Shown one piece after another: positions 11,835 to 22,541 of a stretch of 64,000 nt of DNA. Each line of letters opens with the position of its first letter. The stretch's first letter is position 1. The notes beneath the pieces are model-generated. The model searched no databases, was not told the origin of the DNA, and was given only the letters and a program-made list of their open reading frames with translations. Position numbers and translations under genes: made by a program. The DNA comes from Adiantum capillus-veneris. Lineage: Eukaryota > Streptophyta > Polypodiopsida > Polypodiales > Pteridaceae. The stretch spans positions 24,988,513 to 25,052,512 of the forward strand of contig CM043968.1 of assembly GCA_014529385.2 (NCBI GenBank), in the 5' to 3' direction.

Positions 11835-12751
11835 TGTTGGACGAATACGCCGCGACGGACATCAGCACAGCGAGAACTCACCTAACAAGATTTGTCAGCT
11901 AAGGACGAAGCTCGACCTGTAGGCGCGTGGAAGTAAGCATAGGGTGTCAATCTACACTCGACCGACTCTCGACTAATTCCTACAGAGGTCGCTACCCAAT
12001 GTCTAAGCTATAGCCTTCAGGAGTGCATAAAAGGAAAATTCCTACAACGCTTTCTAGAGCCGAATACCTATCAAACAATCTTGAAACGCCACAGAACTTG
12101 AAGGAGACCCTACTAACACCAATAGGTCGCTCTCCCTAAGGTCTATGAACCAAAACCCCAACCCAAAACACCCGGTGCAAAATCATTTAGGATGTCTACA
12201 GGTCATCGTTTCTGAAAACTAAAGCGCCTAATGTGTAGCTCTACTCAATGCGAACGCGTGGATATGCTGAAATGCAAAAATGGATAACGTATGCTCACTA
12301 AATCACCAGATGAAGCTCGTAGATGGAGCTCGCAAAACCGGACCGTACGGGCACAATGTAGGTATTGGCGCGTAGCTCTCGTCGGGGGTAACACATTGCA
12401 CTTCTCCACACTCGATTCGGACCACCGGTGCACGCGTAGCGTCAAGATGAAGCTCTCACTCTCTCTTGTACATAGTATGCTCACTCACAGACTTCAAACC
12501 TTTTTAAAATGACAAAGGTTTTTTCATTAAGGTCAAAAAGTGGTATAAATACCTTACAATCTCAAACCCTAATGTTCCAATTAAACCATCTACTCAATCT
12601 AAATGTCAAAACTGGGATACAATCTGGAAACTTCTATAAGCCCCAATATTTACAAAGGTGAAACGTCGGGTTTTCTCAATAAATGAATAATTACAAAAAA
12701 TAATAATCCGTCGAGTAGTCATTTTCCGTAGGGTGTGTCCAGCTTCTAACA
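11835..12751 (-). repeat. 3' LTR of TE1 (917 bp)
   Basis: On the minus strand it begins TGTTAGAAGCTGG and ends CGTCCAACA, the TG...CA termini of an LTR. It matches 25785-26704 over its length with scattered substitutions and a small indel near 12065. It carries the TATTTATA promoter-like box and a decayed half of the family palindrome (TAGGATGTC at 12201-12209 region). Confidence 0.96.
12543..12552 (-). promoter_or_regulatory. TATA-like box in TE1 3' LTR
   Basis: The minus strand reads GGTATTTATACC about 200 bp inside the LTR. TE2 has TATATATAT in the same place and the TE1 5' LTR has the same box near 26503. The position fits a U3 promoter. Confidence 0.5.
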
Positions 12752-12765
12752 CTCCCCCCCTCCTT
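12752..12765 (-). promoter_or_regulatory. polypurine tract (plus-strand primer) of TE1
   Basis: The minus strand reads AAGGAGGGGGGGAG immediately before the TGTTAGAAG start of the 3' LTR. A purine run in this position primes plus-strand DNA synthesis in LTR elements. The 13-base core AGGAGGGGGGGAG also occurs inside TE2 at 56125-56137. Confidence 0.93.
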
Positions 12766-12803
12766 GTTCATGTCGTCTCCGACATGGTTGTTGAGTTGCT
12801 TCT

Positions 12804-15800
12804 TCATCTTAGGCTTTCTCTCATCTTGAGCAGTGACTCATATCTTGCATGTTGAGCTAGTAGCGTTGGGCCGAATATATTTGTGTTGATTGTGAAGAAG
12901 CCGGTGTAGAAAGCTTCTTCAAAGGCCAGGAGGTGATAGGATGGCAAAACCATGATCCTTTGATACAATGCATGTATCACCTCCTTGGAAGGTTGACCAG
13001 ACAGGTCGTATGCACATCTGTATGTATCTTGAAAGAAGAAGATACTGTCTGTCGCCTGGCCTGGTTTGAACGTCTCCAAGACTGCCAAAAGTGTTTTTCA
13101 AATCTTTCTCATCATAATGCAAGATAGGTCAGGCGAGCCAGTGAACAATTTGATGGCACCCGTTAGGGTTTTCACCATGTATTGCTCACTTATTCTCTCG
13201 CCTGCCTTCGAGCCTGGCAGCTTCGGGTAATTTAGCCAAGTAGGTTGGCTTCTTTGCAATAGCTCATGAGCCTTCCACATCTGCATCCTTGGTAGAGGGC
13301 AAAACTTAGGTTATCTCTAATGACTTTAGGTGCCTCTACCAAATGGATTAGATATTGTGGATATTTTGTCAGCCATGCCTTTCTCCACTTGGGTTGAGAG
13401 TAGACTATCAACTTTACTCCTTTAGGCTTGGAGATGTTTGCTTTGTACATTGGCACTGTTGGCTCCTCTCTGATCCGCTTGTTGATTGTGGCAGTTTCAT
13501 ATTTCAGCAGGGGATATGCGAGAGAGGGCTGTAGCCATTCACACCAAAGGTTGCTGGCATCTATCTTCTGAATAGTCATTGATTTAAAGACCCTCTGCTC
13601 CCATTCCAAAGCTTCTCTGGCTGTGTCTATGACTGCTGCTTCTGATGCCTTTTGCAGCTTCTCTTCTTCTTCTGTGTCAGATCTTGTGGCTCTTGTGAGG
13701 ATCCTACAAGGATTTCCTCTTGCATGGTGGTGTCCACTGGATTTGCCACATTCTCTAAGTCTATTCCCTCCATGGCTGCTGGCCCGGTGCTAAATTGCTC
13801 TTCTATTTGCTTCTGGCCTCTCAGCTCTTTTATTTGCTTCTGAAATGTCTTCTTTTCTGCTTCAGCTTGTTCTCCTATATTCACAAGGAGGTCGTTCAAA
13901 TCGGCATTTATCTTTTCTGCCTCCTCGAGATTTCTCTTGATGGATTCTAGCTCCTTCTTCATGGATGTGTTCTCTTCTTCCATGCGGTTTTGCATAATCA
14001 CTGAGCCCTCAGCCAACATCAGTCTTTGTCGCTTCTCCAGGGTTAACTCCTTTTGGATCTCCTTCATTTTCTCTTCATATAAATCCGTCTCAGAAGTAGT
14101 GTGAGTCGAGCTAGTAGCTCTGACTTTGGCAGGAGATGCCCATAGCCGTTGGATGGTTTGATCTTTGACTTTCATCTGGTCTTTAACCTCTATTACCTCA
14201 TCCTGGCTCGCCTCATTCTCTAGCTCTGTCTTTTCCTTGGCATTTCTCAGTGTTTCCACTTCCTTGGATTCTTCAGCAAGTTGTAGGGTTAGGTTGTCCC
14301 TTTCCCTCTCTGCATGTGTCAATGTCTTGCTGAGTTTTCTGTATTCTTCTTTAGCTCTTTGCAGTCTTTGAGCTGCTGCCTGATTCTCTCGTTCCATCTC
14401 CTGGAATCTTTGTAATGCCGTGGCCAGACTGGCTTGCAGCTCTGCTTCTTTCTCTATATGCTCTTGGTTTTGTCTTTGTAGTGTGTCTACTTCGGATTTG
14501 ATAAACACTTCATTGGCTTTGAGATTAGCAATCTCACTTTCCGTGGCCAAAGATTGTGCCCTGAGCCCGGTTAGCTTGTTCATCACCACATCCCAATCAT
14601 TGGTGGGTGGCTGCAGGTCCACTGTATCAGTGGCCATCTCTTTTAGTTCCACTAACCGCAGGCTCTGCATTTGTTCTTTGGGCCTTGTGCTTGCCAAGTC
14701 AAATGCTACTGTAGCTGCCTCTTCTCTTGAATATCCCGCAGCTAGTAGATCACGAAATGTGTTAAACCTTCTTTCCTTTGGATCTATCTTGTCCTCTTTC
14801 TGTTCATCTTCTTCTTGCTGCTCTTGCTCTTGGATCTTCTCTTGCTAAAAATCTTCTTGTTCCTCCTCCTTTTGTTGGGTTTGTGGAGGGCTACGAGGAG
14901 GTGGTGATGGCGGTGGGCTGGATTCTGGGCTTGATAGTGGAGTTGGTGGCTTCTTCTTGAAGTCCCGATCCGCCTTGGTCTTCCGCTCTCTTTCCTGGCC
15001 TTCGTGCTCTTCTAGCAGTTGCTGTCGTACTTCATCCACTTCTTCTTCTGTAAATGGGATGTTAGGGATGTCTTCTGTCGTAGCATCCAGGATCTCAAAA
15101 TTTTTGATATAATCTTCAAACCTATCTCTGTGCACCCTTTGGGATGACCCCGACATGGCTTCCAGGGACGGCTTCCATAACTCACTCAAATCTCCCTTGA
15201 GTGCTCTTTCCGCTCTGAAGATTTCCATTAATCTTTCTAACCGTGCCGATTTCTGTGATTTTGTCTCTTTGACCGGCACTTGTACAGTTTCCTTCTTTCT
15301 CTTCTTCAACTATGGCTACTCCTCTTGCACAGTCTCTAAACGACGCTTCAATCGTGTGGCAACTCTGGGTGCTTTGGGCAGTTCCTCTTCTTTATCTTCT
15401 TTGAGCCTTAGCCAGTCATTTTGTGATGGAGGGTCAGTCCATCTTCCCTTGGCGTGCAATGCCCCATAAACCACTTTTTTTTTATATCAGCTCACCCGGC
15501 ACAATGTAGGTGGGATTCTTGTTGCCCATCTTCACTAGATTGTCATGTATATAGGCAGCATAGTTGATCACCTTTGGCTTGCTCTTCTGCATTTCCCAGG
15601 TGAAGGTGGTGGCAATGGCTCCAAGCGGCTTTCTGTACTTTTGTGGCCGCTTTGTACACATATGGAAGTACTGGTTATAAAGCTGGCTCATGACCGCCAC
15701 TTTAGGGTTTGCCATATCTTCGAAGGTGTAGTTGTTTTTCTTTTCTGAGTACACCTTGACTTCATCCTTCTCTTTGTCACACTATTCCCTTTGTTGGAGA

Positions 15801-15820
15801 GGTCTAGTGCTGCGACTCAT
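12804..15820 (-). pseudogene. extra ORF of TE1: ~1000-residue coiled-coil protein, disrupted
   Basis: This lies between the palindrome array and the PPT, in the same sense as gag-pol. The frame starts at ATG 15820 (MSRSTRPLQQRE), hits an early stop, then continues (NNYTFEDMANPKVAVMSQ) to about 15482. After a slip in an A-run, the next part holds basic segments and a proline-rich linker (PPPSPPPRSPP, ~14880-14930). Positions 14697-13627 encode a ~350-residue heptad-rich coiled coil (ELQASLATALQRFQEMEREN). Frameshifts near 13630 and 13285 lead to a C-terminal domain ending at TGA 12804, about 40 bp before the PPT. I know no named domain for it. Extra ORFs after pol are known in Athila-like elements, where they are usually called env-like; I see no clear transmembrane segment here, so it may be a different accessory protein. 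Confidence 0.8.
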
Positions 15821-15988
15821 GGATCCTGTTGCACTCAGTAGTCCGAAGTTAGCGTTTTTTCCATATCAGCTCTGAGAAACTGAATTTTAACCATCCAAAT
15901 GACTTGAAAATTGAAAACAAAACTTAAAAGGAACTTGGGAAACCCTGCATGTGCTCACAGTATCATTCTGGCTAAAATTTATCATTTA

Positions 15989-17105
15989 GTCATCATACGC
16001 GTAAGATGTCTTTTTCATCAGTTTTTGGTGAAACTTGATAGGCTGGTGGCCCTTGGCCTGTGCAATATGGCTATGTGATTGGAATTGGGTTTGGGCATCA
16101 AAAAGTGCATTTTTGGGCAGATTCAGGCTTTAGGCTCACAAATTGGGTAGGATGTCCACAACATGTGGCAAATGATATTCAAATGGGTTCAATTTTGATA
16201 TATGGGCTCCTTGCACCATGGTAATGGCTCCCATGATGTCATTTCTTGCATAGTAAGTCAAAATCATGCTGGAGACATCCTACGCGTAGGATGTCTTTTT
16301 CATCAAAATTGCTTGAGATTTGTTCTGTGGGTAGCTCTTGGCATGTGGAGCATGGCCCTGCTCTTGGATTTTGATTTGGACAAGAATTGGTGTTGGTAAG
16401 ACCATGTGTAGCGTTTTTGGGCTCAAAAAGTGTATCTTGGAGGTGTTGGGGGCCAAAAGTGATGGGAATGGCTTGAAACTTGATATATGAGCTCTTGAAG
16501 GTGATATGAAGAGATCTGGAATTAAAAAACACCATCTGTGGGCCAAAATTATCATTTAGACATCCTACGCTTAGGATGTCTATTTCATCATTTTTTGCAT
16601 GTGACCACACAGATAGCTTGGCAATGTGCCCATGAATGTATTGTGCAAGTTTCATGTGATTTGGACAAGTTTTGGTAGGTCTATGGCCCATTATTGCCTC
16701 TATGCCCTTACTTTGCATTTTTTCATGCATATGAGGTAAATTTTTGTCTATATGTGATGAAACTTGGTGGCTAGCATGTAAAGGCTATTCGGAAACTTTG
16801 TGTGATGAGAGATGTTGGGGTTGGTGCTTAGAAATGGCCTTGACACATCCTACGCGTAGGATATCTCCTGATGAAATTTTTGTGGAGACTGCTACTGGTG
16901 CCTTCCTCTTAGTCCCCCTGAGTCCCCTTTAAGCCCTATTTCAACAAAAAAGTCAAATAGATAGAAAGTAACTCCCTGTGTGGATTTCAGAGCCTCCGAG
17001 CCGTTTTCTGACTTTTGGAGTGCTTTTCGGCGATGAAATTTCTTGATGTTGGTCTCCATAGCCTCCCAATCCCTTGGGGATCCTTGCCATATGGTTTTTG
17101 TCACC
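15989..17105 (-). repeat. ~285-bp tandem array punctuated by a 22-bp palindrome (TE1 3' region)
   Basis: The palindrome (GACATCCTACG joined to CGTAGGATGTC) starts at 15989, 16274, 16559 and 16844, i.e. exactly 285 bp apart each time. The copy at 16274-16295 is perfect, 16559 has one change, 16844 two and 15989 three. Between palindromes the units are much more diverged but share phrases such as CCAAGTTTCATCACAT and CATGAAACTTGCACAA. TE2 has the matching array at 57737-58042 with a 284-bp step. The region is noncoding and sits between pol and the extra ORF. Confidence 0.9.
16274..16295. promoter_or_regulatory. perfect 22-bp palindrome (TE1 3' array)
   Basis: This is an exact inverted repeat of 11+11 bases with central ACGCGT. 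It could be a dimeric DNA-binding site or, as RNA, a 9-10 bp hairpin; the sequence alone does not decide. Sister copies are at 15989-16010, 16559-16580 and 16844-16865. Confidence 0.85.
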
Positions 17106-17829
17106 ATTATAAGAAATTATCACTTCATTTTAAACTCATTTCCACTATTGACTTTTGAGAGAGAGCTTCTGCCACCTAGAGCGAATGGAACTTCCAGCAA
17201 CTTCTACGACGCGCACGACTACCCGACAGGCTCCAGACATGAGAGGTAGGCTCACCACTTTGAGCTTTTCGTGCATGTTTGTCGTTTTGTCGCGAAAACT
17301 AGCGTAGGGTTCACACAGAAAGCGAGTAGTAGAGACCTACATGTAGAAGTGGCCACCTAATGGCTAACCCAAAAGCAATGATACTTCATCGGTAGCTTAC
17401 CCTAGCATAGGAGACCAGTCTTGGATGCCCAAAGATAGTAGAAAACCATCGGGAAAAACCCTAATTCCTAGAGCCCCGCAAGAGGCCACCAAATGGGAAA
17501 TCGGCGGAGAGGCACCCAAATTCTACCAAAACTCATGGGTAGGAGTATCTCAACATGCTCGACAAGTCTATATAGCCCACATGGCCAAAAGGTGACCCAA
17601 AGTGGCACTAAACTTCAGAAACGGCATCAGATACACAAAGCGTCAAATAGCTCTCGCGGCCAAACCGCATGTCCGTTTTCCACCAAACTTCACGAGAAAC
17701 TTTCCTAGACCATCAACAACCAAGTCCTATGGTGGTAGACCACCACAAGTCATCGACAACATGTAAACGCAACCACGGGCGCTTCTAGAGCGACAAATTG
17801 CCAAACGGAGCTCCGGTGAAGCCAGAGTG
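17106..17829 (+). other. noncoding segment inverted relative to the rest of TE1, at an RT deletion junction
   Basis: The plus strand of this segment matches TE2 56790-57490 in the same plus orientation, although TE1 itself runs on the minus strand. Shared landmarks are AGAGAGCTTCTGCCACC, CCAGACATGAGAGGTAGG, TCATGGGTAGGAG/TTATGGGTAGGAG and GCTTCTAGAGCGACAAATT. The flank at 17105-16866 matches TE2 57507-57736 in the expected, opposite orientation. So this piece has been flipped within one of the copies, and in TE1 it is fused to RT after codon ...YMDDLSVHS with loss of about 5 kb. In TE2 the segment is flanked by short inverted sequences (ATGGTTTGGGGAC at 56760 and its imperfect complement near 57497), which could have mediated the flip. 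Confidence 0.85.
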
Positions 17830-18576
17830 TACAGAAAGATCATCCATGTATATTTCTAAGAATATTCTCAAGTATTCTTTGAACGCATGCATCATTAACC
17901 TTTGAAAGGTAGCTGGGGCATTAGTTAAGCCAAAAGACATAACTCTATACGCATATATTCCCCATTCTGTGGCAAACGTTGTTTTGTGTTGATCCTCTAT
18001 TGCAATTGCCAGTTGGTTATACCCTGAAAACCCATCTAGAAAGGAATAAGCCTGTTTCTCGGCCACCCTCTCAAGTACATGTTCTTTGATCGGCAAGGGA
18101 TAATTGTTCCTTAAAATGGCTGCATTTATCTTTTTGAGGTTCACACACACTTGCAGCTTTCCGTTCTTTTTGGGGACAACCACAATGGGTGACACCCAAT
18201 CTGTATGCTCGATTTCATAGATGAATTCAACATCCATCAACTTATCAATCTCCTCTTTGATTCATTCAGCAAATGTGTCATTATATGTATAAGGACGTTG
18301 TTTGCTAGGTTTGGCATCTGATTTCAAAGGAATTGTATGTTGGCATATCGATGGATCAACTCCTTTGAGGTCTTTGTAGGACCATGCAAACACATCTTTA
18401 TACTTCTTGAGAAGTTGTGTTAGCCGTTCTTCTTCTTCAGTATCTAAGTTAGTTGCTATATAGACCGGTTGAGGCTTCTCACCTAGTTCAGTGAGGTCTA
18501 TTCGTTTTGCATTTTCCGGCCCATCGTAAGATTTTTCTGTGGTGTCATTATGATTTTTCTGTCCTGGATGGTGCAT
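17830..18576 (-). pseudogene. pol: TE1 reverse transcriptase, truncated after YMDD
   Basis: Reverse transcriptase of the Ty3/gypsy type. Visible blocks are the pre-RT stretch (YKDVFAWSYKDLKGVDP), WVSPIVVVPKKNGKLQVCVNL, YSFLDGFSGYNQLAIA, FGLTNAPATFQRLM and the catalytic IYMDDLSVHS (17839-17850 for YMDD). An in-frame stop lies at 18260-18262. Directly after VHS the frame enters the inverted noncoding segment (FTGAPFGN...), so the connection domain, RNase H and integrase are absent. The catalytic pair of aspartates is intact here, unlike in TE2. Confidence 0.93.
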
Positions 18577-20298
18577 TTCCGGTAGTGTGATGGTACATTC
18601 ATGTTTCCTTTTTCTGACTCCCCCTTACCATCACTTTCTCGTAATGACCGTTTCAGTTCTTGGTATTTCTTTTTACGCTCCAGTTTGGTCCACTCTGGGT
18701 CTTTTGTTTTTTCTTGTTTTGATTTTTGTGATTTTGTTTCTGTTTTAGCTTTCTATACTTGTTTTATTTCCTCTTGCGTTCTTTCCCTTCGAACTTTCGA
18801 GAATCTTTCTGATATTTGGTCTTTTACAATCCTCTGCTTTGACAAGCATTAGATAGTGAGTTTTATCTTTGATCCTGGGCATTAGCTTCTCTCTCGCTTT
18901 GTTTTCTGCTTGTTTTCTCCTATAGCGTTCCTGGAGTCTAGGGTGCTGATTGGCAAAATCATAAAACTTGATATTCTTTGTTTTCTCTCCACGCTCACTT
19001 GAGCTGTCTGAACACTCATTATCTGCATCGTTATTTACCTCCAGATGCTCAGAGGAGTTATAAAACTCTTATTGTTCTGGTGGTTCTACCATCTCATCTC
19101 CTCCTGGTATAAGTCTTACCATGTAATAGGGTAGCACATCATAGCCATCCTTATCACAAAATTTTGTCGTTGGACTATCTGTAATGGTAGAGACATCCAA
19201 TGTTGCTAGTATGTGTTCCCATTCCAGAGGTTCTAAGGCATCTTTAGGAAAAGGTTTCGGAATATAATCCTTGTACTCAATCGCTCTTTCTAAGACATAT
19301 TCCTCTCTTTTTAAGCTCCCACAATGTGAAGCTCCCCACATCCATAGCTCTTATTGTTGCCCTAACCATGCTGGGAGTTCCGACCCTGCTAATGTAGCTG
19401 AATCAAACTCTTCCAGTAGTGTCTGGTTCACATCTTTGTAACTATGGTCTTTTAGGTGTATTTTGATTGTTGTCTCACCATGTCTGAGGTATATGTGGTC
19501 GTAACCCCAATCCTGGACCATCTTTAATTGCTTCATGAATGGTCTTCCCAAGATGATCTCGTAATTGTTCTTTTTGTCGAGAGCGACTATTGCAAATGTA
19601 TGCTCATACTCAATTCCTCACGAAGTGACAATTACTTTTTCTAAGAGTCCTAGAGGCTTTTCCATGAACCCATCTGCTAATTGCAATTTCATTCTGGTAG
19701 CTCTCAAAGCTGGTTTTCCCCATTTTTTTCAGATTTCCTTAGTGGCAATAGCGACTCCTACTCCACTGTCAAGAGTAGCTTTGGAAACTACTCCTTGGAA
19801 TTCTACTAGTAGCGTGGTGTTTCCATCTTCTCCCTCACAATACTCTCCAACCTTGTTTAAAGGTACTGGCCTAGTGTTTAGTTGAGGCTTGTCCAATTCT
19901 CTGATCCCTTCCTGAAGCTTCGAGGTTGGGTCTTTCACTCCAAATTTTTCTAAGCATTTGCCTACTGTGGTCCACATGTTTGGTTGTAACCTCAGGAGTT
20001 CGGCTAATGTGATTGTGCATGCCACAGGAGTGGACAATAACTCAATCAACCCTTGTGAATCCATCACTCTGTTAGAAGACAGTCTTTGAGATGGGATTTC
20101 TCTCACCTCAGACTTGGCTTCATACTCTCCTAGGTAAGAGGGTAGAGTTTTCAGCAAGTCTGGTTCGCTGTGCCCCGAACCAATCGATCCCTGGTCTCCC
20201 CCTTGCGAATGTATATCAAAGTTCATTTGTGATCTTGCCTCAATAGGAGGTAAGATCTCATTTTTCTTTTTTCTCGTGTTGTTCATGTGGTAACTCAC
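18577..20298 (-). pseudogene. pol: TE1 protease and protease-RT linker, disrupted
   Basis: The retropepsin-like aspartic protease has the active-site segment ATLDSGVGVAIATKEI (Asp codon at 19768-19770; TE2 has DSGAG), a K/MQLADG-like flap region and the closing IILGRPFMKQLKMVQDW block. It is followed by an acidic linker with TITDSPTTKFCDKDGYD, homologous to TE2 50500-51240. Stops occur between 19341 and 19351 and at 19069. The protease matures Gag-Pol in intact elements. Its position between Gag and RT is normal for Ty3/gypsy. Confidence 0.88.
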
Positions 20299-20307
20299 CC
20301 TGTTAGC

Positions 20308-21635
20308 TTAGTTGGCATCACGGATTTGCTTCCACAGGTCATCTAGACCATTACAATCCTTACCCATTTCTACCAATGTTTTAGGTTGGAACCCCTCACT
20401 TGCCTCATCTGTTGTATTTGGCACTATCCTAGACTCAGAGGCATTTGTGAGTCTTTCCTTCGTTTCTACTTGTTTCTCTAAAGTTGGTTTGATAGGGGTT
20501 GGAGCTGGTACTTCATGCCAACTTGCAGGTTTACCAAGCGGGTTTTCCATCAATGATTGACCTGTTTCAATCATATTTCGACACATTTCCAACCTCTTTT
20601 TTTCTATTTTGGCATATGGATAAGTCATCCATCTTTGCTCTTGGGTTTGGTTCTTTTTTAGTCTGGCTTCATAAGCTTTTAAAAGTGCGTCTAACTACTC
20701 ATTACCTTTTCTGCCAACACTGATCCTCCTGATCCTGCACTTTTGGGTTTTGCTGTTTCCTTGGGTGCTATGGTTGCCGCCGTGTGTGAGCTTAGGCTAG
20801 CTAGATCCTCTAATCTCTCTAATTTATCCTTTGTGTGTTTTAACTCCTCGGATAGAATCGTTTGCTCTCATTGTCTCCTGGCTTTCATACGCGCCTTTCT
20901 AGCTTTCCAAGTGCTTCTCTGATTTTTCGTTTTTGAACTTGGGGCATCGGTTTTTGGCTCTTCAATTATGGGTTCGTTCGTCATTCTTTGAGCTTGGGCT
21001 CGTGTTACTTCCTGAATAGGTATGATTGTCTCGTTTTCTGACCCTCCACTGGAAGGCACAGCTTCCAGTATGTTCAAGGTAGTTTTTGCTCCTTTGCTCG
21101 GGTTCTTAGGGCAATCAGGAATCAAATGAGTAACTCCACACTCGGTGCAATATGCCTTGACTCTAATGATTTCATCATGAGGACAGTCTCTTAGCCAATG
21201 GTATCCACCACACTTGTAGCAGGGTCCCTTAGGTTGTTGAGGTGCTCCCTGAGCTCCTCTTTGTTGGTATGCATGTCTCTGCCCGCCCATGCCTCCGTTG
21301 GCTATGAACAACAATGTTCATTCATCCAAGCTATATCTTCCTTCTCCTGCTGCCTGTGCAGCTGTTGGTGGTCCTGTACTTCCCATCATGCTCCATGGTT
21401 CTGGCGTTGAGGGTTCTTCCGATAGATAATAGGTAGGATTTGCAGCATATCCATTGGGATCTTCGTAATATGCATGCATAGGCACCAAAGCCTTCTCTTC
21501 TAGTTCAGTTACTAAGGGTGTGTATCTTATGCCAACTGGTCGTAATCCTGGTAGGGGTGGTTGCTGCCCCAACACTGGTTGTGGTCTTTCTACACCTACA
21601 GGTCCGGGTAGGTTGCCTGCTTGATACCTAGGCAT
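20308..21635 (-). pseudogene. gag: TE1 Gag C-terminal part: zinc knuckles and basic/coiled tail, disrupted
   Basis: Nucleocapsid-like region. It holds two CCHC knuckles of the spacing C-X2-C-X3-H-X4-C (CYKCGGYHWLRDC and CTECGVTHLIPDC, ~21120-21240), a basic stretch (TWKARKARMKARR) and a segment MTYPYAKIEKKRLEMC. The reading frame shifts near 21630 and again near 20700, and there is a stop after YSLDE (21318). The homologous TE2 region is 48360-49670. Zinc knuckles bind element RNA in packaging. Confidence 0.85.
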
Positions 21636-22533
21636 CGATGGAAGTTGAGGAGATTCTACCTGAGCTTGGGGAGCGTAAGGTCTCTCTCACATATCCCTTG
21701 TTATAATAACATTCCTCCGTCCCATGGTTTATCCATTCTTGTTCCATAGCACACCACTTGGGCTGTTTAGCCAAGGGCTCGGCGTACAAGTTAATCTTTT
21801 TTAGCACTTCCTCTACAAGCTGCTCTTGGCTTACAGCTACTTCCCCTTTCAGTGTTGTCTTAGCGGACTTGCTTCCACTTTGTTGCGAGGATGAATCATC
21901 GTTGAGATCCTTGAACTCACCCTCTTTGTAGACCGCACAATTGTCTACAAGGTAAAGATCCTCCTTAGTTAACTCATTTAATGTCGTGCTCCTCTTCATA
22001 TGTAAGTCCTTCTGGAGATCTGCATTCCTTAGTCCTTGGATAAATATAAGCATAAGTCTGGGCTGAGTTGGCAGTTCTTCCACAGGGCAGAACTTAACAT
22101 ATCTTTTTAGTCGTAGGGCTACCTTTCACACAGATTCCCCGTCTTTCTGTTTGAATTTATGGATTTGTGAGACTGTATTATGAGCTATCCCCCTTTGTGA
22201 GAATTCCTCGATAAACTCGTCAAACACCTCCTCCATAGACTCAAAGTCTTTACGCTCCACAGAGTCAAACCAAGTAGTAGCGTCATCCTCTAGGGTTAGT
22301 CCAAACCCTGCAAATTGGGTAGGGAAGTCTAATACCTCTTCAGCTCTAATTACACACACAAAGGCTGCTACATGATCTCTAGGATCTCTGTTTCCCGTGT
22401 ATTTCTTGTTTACCCATTTTTGCACCTGAGAAGATCTAATTCTACGATGGTCTACAAATCTCATCATTGGATCTCCACGTCCTAATCGATATACCTCCTC
22501 TGGCCTTCTGTAGTAGGCAGGTTCCTTTCCCAC
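21628..22533 (-). pseudogene. gag: TE1 Gag core (retrotransposon gag domain), disrupted
   Basis: The capsid-type domain is seen as NRDPRDHVAAFV, FPTQFAGFGLTLEDDATTWFDSVE, SMEEVFDEFIEEFSQRGI and IQGLRNADLQKDLHMKRSTTL. TGA at 22126-22128 interrupts it where TE2 has a CGG codon. The block arrangement (W-F near a conserved acidic motif, then a helix ending in FxQ) is that of the Ty3/gypsy retrotrans_gag family. Confidence 0.9.
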
Positions 22534-22541
22534 TGGTGCTC

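Noticed and set aside
14165-14848. Serine/cysteine/leucine-rich plus-strand frames opposite the extra ORF
   Set aside because: Antisense shadow of the coiled-coil coding region on the minus strand.
15989-16865. CRISPR-like look of regularly spaced 22-bp palindromic repeats
   Set aside because: Spacers are ~263 bp and related to each other, the repeats lie inside an LTR retrotransposon of a plant genome, and no cas genes are present.
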